From Seison nebaliae (taxonomy: Eukaryota; Rotifera; Pararotatoria; Seisonacea; Seisonidae): a DNA stretch of 64,000 bases. The position numbers were made by a program, and so were the translations under genes. The stretch lies in NCBI GenBank assembly GCA_023231475.1, contig JALJEE010002436.1, positions 186,001-250,000 of the forward strand. Reading direction: 5' to 3'. The notes below the pieces were generated by a model. It made no database searches and was not told where the DNA came from. It worked only from the letters and a program-made list of their open reading frames with translations. Positions 60,263 through 64,000 of this stretch are shown in pieces (positions within the stretch are counted from its first letter, which is position 1; every line of letters begins with the position of its first letter).

Positions 60263-63200
60263 TTAATCCTGATTATAATTCCTTCGCTGATAATAGAGTT
60301 GTATGATGGAACGATCGACTGGATAGAATTCGAGTAAATTCTTTGCGAAAAGTGTTGGAATAAAAAGAACGGTCGTCGTTTCCTTGGCAACGACATCATA
60401 AGGAAAATGCAGATCAGTTTTATTCGACCAATGTTTCTGTCTCGGATATTTATTCCAAACAATCAATTTCTCGATACCTTTCATTGTACGATTGGATTGT
60501 TGTTGAAGAATATTATTGAGTAATTCCGGATGTTCCATATGTGAATCGATGTTGAGATTTCCAAAATAAAATCCGGCACCATAAATCTGAAGAAATGAAG
60601 AAGAATTATATATGGAAGAAATGAAATTAAGAAACTGTTGGAATTGCAGAGAACTCTTCAACCTCACCTTCTTGGATATATCCGAATCCGAAAGCGAATG
60701 TATCTTTCGCTATAATCGTATCATTCATTTGATAAACATGAATTTGAGTATGTAGTGATAAATTTCTTATAAATGCACGTGATAATCGAGAAAGTAAAGG
60801 AACGGACTTAATTGACATATTATTACAAAAAGGAAAAATATTATAAATATAAGAAAAATTTAAATATAATAATAAAACTTTGACGAATTTTGATATTAGT
60901 TCATTGTACACGTCCATTTTCAATGAGAAAGAAAAATGATTTAATAATCGGTTAATATTCTGATTCTTCGAAATGTTTCCATGTTTCTTGCAACTCGTCA
61001 AAGCGTGATTCCTCACAACCGGATCAATTTCAACAGTTTGCAGTAACACCTATTTGATGAAAAATCGAATTTGATTGATTCGAATTAATAATTATTTATT
61101 TATAATTAAAAAGAGAAACATTTAGAGAAAATATTTTATCTTCCAATTCTGCTGCTTCTTTTATCCCAGACAAGAAAAGTGGTATCAATTTACAGAACAT
61201 GAATATATACACCACCTTACCAAAGAACATTAGAAGAATATCAAATAGACATAATAGTGTCGATTCGGGAATCTTGTAATAATCTTCATTTATTTCAAAT
61301 ACAAATAATAATAACAACATCGACATTGATTTAACCTGCATGAAAGAATAACATGACGACCGGTTCTAACGCTGGATTTAATGCTTGAATGAGAAATTCT
61401 TCAGCTGTTAATATCGGTCTCATACAGAATGAATGATTCGTACTCAATAAGTGAACGAAGGCCGTAACAAAATAGACGATACTTAAAACGAAACTGATAT
61501 AACCAATCCAATAAGCCCATCGATTAATCTTGAGAACAGATCGATTGATAATTGCTATAAAACTGATGATAAGATAATAATAATGAGTAATGAAGGAAGA
61601 CGAAACTTGAAATAGAAATAAATCCTGAATACTTTCGGGAAACTGAGAATACTATAAACGGGTATACCACAATATGGAAGTAAACGAGCTAAAACCGCAT
61701 ATGGCGCCAATGTAATGAAGAAGAAAGTAGCGAGTAATGTTCGATATAGAATGGAATTTAATCTCATTTCGAAGAAATAATAAATATGTGTGATAAAATG
61801 GAGATCGGAGATGATATGATAACTCATCCAATATTTACCACTTTTCATATTGAAACATAATTCGGTTAAGGAAAGGAAGTAAGTTGTGGCACTGAAAATG
61901 ACGAGGAGTAAAGTTGAAGCTCGTTCGATGTTGTTCTCGAACCAATTGGAGAACATTTTTGGAATTAAACTTCGGACGAATGAGGGTAGTCGAATCATAA
62001 AGAAATTATAGAATTTATTCCTCACACTTTTCTTTTTCGAATGTTTCTTTTCACGATTATTTTTTTTCTCTACTCGATGAATGATTTTTGGAGTTGGTAT
62101 TTTATCGTTAAAACTGAGTGAATATGGATAGTGTTGTTTTCCTTCAATATCATATGTACCAAAATAAGTATTCGGATGTAATCGACCTCCCACTGATTGA
62201 CCCGGTTCCCCATAATAAACGTTTTTACATCCATATCTCAACGGTCCATCCAAACACCCGTTTACTTCATGTTGACATAATTCATGCACTTGTAACAATC
62301 GTGTATATATTTCAGATAGAATTTGATATTGTTCCGAATTCTCGAATTTACTCGCCGCCGATTCAAAAGAGACTGATCTGTGGAGAATGTTAGTGGAATT
62401 TCTCTTGAGAGTTTCCAATGAACGTTCCGTTCTCCCAAAACTGCCCAAGGAAAATTCCATTTCAGAATTCGAACTTATTCCAGAAATCGTTTGGGCGGAA
62501 CCGATATTACCTTTTTCTTTGTGAGCCATGGCCTATGGGAGGAGAATTTTGAAAATTGTTTTTGAAATTAGTTATCCCTATGGAAAATGTAACTTGTCTT
62601 CTCCATTTCTCTAACAAGGGAAGATAACGTTGAACTTGTTTGAGTTGATGAGTTGTCCAAAATAAATAAACGTAATGAACATGACGACCGATGCGAAAGA
62701 GTTCAGCGATTTTTTCCGGTTCTAAACTAACCGTTTCTAATACTGCGTTAAGTGGAATTCGAAGTAATTCTACTTTTGTTAGCGCTCTTAAATTTAATGA
62801 GAATAGAAAATAAAAAAGGATTTTAAATATAAAAAAATTTAAAAGAATTTTATAAACTTGACAGTTATCGGTGAGGGTCTTTTCATAATAGCTCCAATAT
62901 TGAAGATGCAAACGCCTTCCTTGAATCGACCATTTTGAGTGACGATTTCACAATGATCCTGATCAATCAACACACAAGTTCCATTGACAATGAAATAGAT
63001 ATCAGTCACCACATCATCAGTACGATAAAGAATTTCATTCGCCGGCAAATAAACACGACGAGCAGTTTCTGTCAATTTTTCTAATTGTTCTAAATAATAA
63101 TATATTTTAAATTTCCATTGAGCAAAGAAAGAAACCGTGACTAAATAATGAGAAAGCATTTGACGACATCATCAATAAAGCGTTTAGATCGAAACATAAA

Positions 63201-64000
63201 TTGGTACGAAGACGAGGTGAAATATATCGGAGAAGATCTTCCCATTCTTCATGACGATTATTCTCCCATAAAAGCTTGTGATAATTATTTATTCGTTCCA
63301 CATATGATGTCAATCGGAATGATTTTAAGAACTCCATCAATTCCGCTCGATCTTGGTGGAAATAATCTTTGAGTAAACTAAATTTGACGAATTGAGCTGA
63401 AAAATATCGTACGGCAAATTCGTAGAAAGCGAAAGATGCGATAATGAATCCCATTCTCTTAATTTGTTCTACTATATCAATCGGCAATTGAAAGGGAATA
63501 CTGGTTCTGGTAGCGATGATGGTGAAATAGAAGAATGAATAAAAATAAGTATCGATATGTATTGGTTTATCTATCAACCATTGTTCACCACGACAAATGT
63601 ATCCCTGACTGAATTCCACATTATTTTCATTTTCTACTAAATTAAAATTCCATTTACATGTCGTCACGAAGAGGATACAAGCGCCGAAATGATGGAAGAA
63701 TATGAGGAGTAAACCAGCTCGAATGCGCAGGAAAAATTTTGAATGTGTATGAATAGTCACTTGTAAGTATCGGAAGAAGTTAGAAAAGTAGACGAGTTGA
63801 AGGAGACGATTTAATTTCAAATAAATCACAACATCATGATTAAAATCTCCAATTAGTAAACCGACGACATAATCGATTGGAAACGTCGCTAATAAATCGA
63901 ATCGTTTCGATGTTTTTATTGAATTGTATTTTATCGTTTGGATCGGATATTCCATTTGTCTCAATGTTGATGCAAGAACTTGAAGTAACCAGAATGTCTG
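60263..64000 (-). CDS. tandem cyclic-nucleotide-gated-channel-like protein, 5' end beyond the window
   Basis: A multi-exon membrane protein read from the right edge to the stop at 60263. Module 1 (64000 to about 62590): helices S4-S6 with RFDLLATFPIDYVVGLLIG and LKLNRLLQLVYFSNFFRYLQ, a pore-like YFTIIATRTSIPFQ, S6 (KRMGFIIASFAFYEFAVRYF), a CNG-type C-linker (RAELMEFLKSFRLTSYVERI; ENNRHEEWEDLLRYISPRLR) and a cNMP-binding roll (LPANEILYRTDDVVTDIYFI, VNGTCVLI). In frame through a splice (RRQ|AMAHKEKG) follows a 100-residue linker and module 2: hydrophobic helices (ERASTLLLVIFSATTYFLSL; VYSILSFPKVFRIYFYFKF) and a weak second roll (DTFAFGFGYIQEGEV; GAGFYFGNLNID). Family: CNG/HCN-like. Pore and nucleotide-pocket residues are degenerate. 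If the splice is right the protein exceeds 1,100 residues; otherwise these are two adjacent genes. Confidence 0.75.

Overview
The window is nuclear DNA of an AT-rich, compact metazoan genome. Genes are densely packed on both strands. Every intron I resolved is a very short GT-AG intron (about 44-60 nt), and several genes have no intron in their coding region. I see no bacterial-style operons, rRNA, tRNA, CRISPR array or intact transposon ORF. The central Hox gene has a ftz/Lox5-type homeodomain ([22 protein letters not shown]), which points to a protostome. CFAP77 and IFT81 imply an animal that still builds cilia, probably motile ones. That argues against nematodes and acariform mites, although both share the AT-rich, short-intron style. 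A fast-evolving small-genome protostome (tardigrade, rotifer, orthonectid or similar) fits, but I cannot name the species.

0-9.4 kb: the N-terminal part of a RasGEF protein running off the left edge, a small membrane protein, a seven-helix receptor-like gene, a five-exon secreted-type I membrane protein, and a large M16-family metallopeptidase, all on the minus strand. 9.4-18.6 kb: engrailed (+), an intronless tetraspanin (-), a degenerate 130-bp copy of part of the PSMC2 gene, a possible tiny membrane protein, and Dbx (-). 19.6-29.6 kb is a housekeeping block: PSMC2/Rpt1, arfaptin, cysteine string protein (+), then sideroflexin, RpS23 and a very divergent ILK-like pseudokinase (-). 30-33.8 kb is non-coding. 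33.8-46 kb: SHOC2 (+), pyruvate dehydrogenase kinase (-), a disordered protein with SILK and RVxF phosphatase-1 docking motifs (-), a gene-poor gap, Sec61-beta (-) and IFT81 (-).

46-50 kb is the oddest stretch: a 450-codon intronless ORF of unknown family lies between two direct repeats, next to a large inverted repeat, and is followed by an intronless gene for a secreted eight-cysteine protein. 50-54 kb: CFAP77 (+) and an unrecognised 668-residue protein (+). 54-56.3 kb: the ftz/Lox5 Hox gene (-), with no other Hox gene in the window, then a small secreted peptide ORF and 3.5 kb without a convincing gene. 60.3-64 kb: a cyclic-nucleotide-gated-channel-like gene (-) whose reading frame appears to continue from one channel module into a second one; its 5' end lies beyond the right edge.

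The genes are mostly independent. Thematic links are the three homeobox genes (en and Dbx only 4.6 kb apart), the ciliary pair IFT81 and CFAP77, and Ras-pathway proteins (RasGEF, SHOC2). The PP1-docking protein and SHOC2, which works in a PP1 holophosphatase in other animals, may be a coincidence. Exon coordinates given in the entries come from splice sites read by eye.
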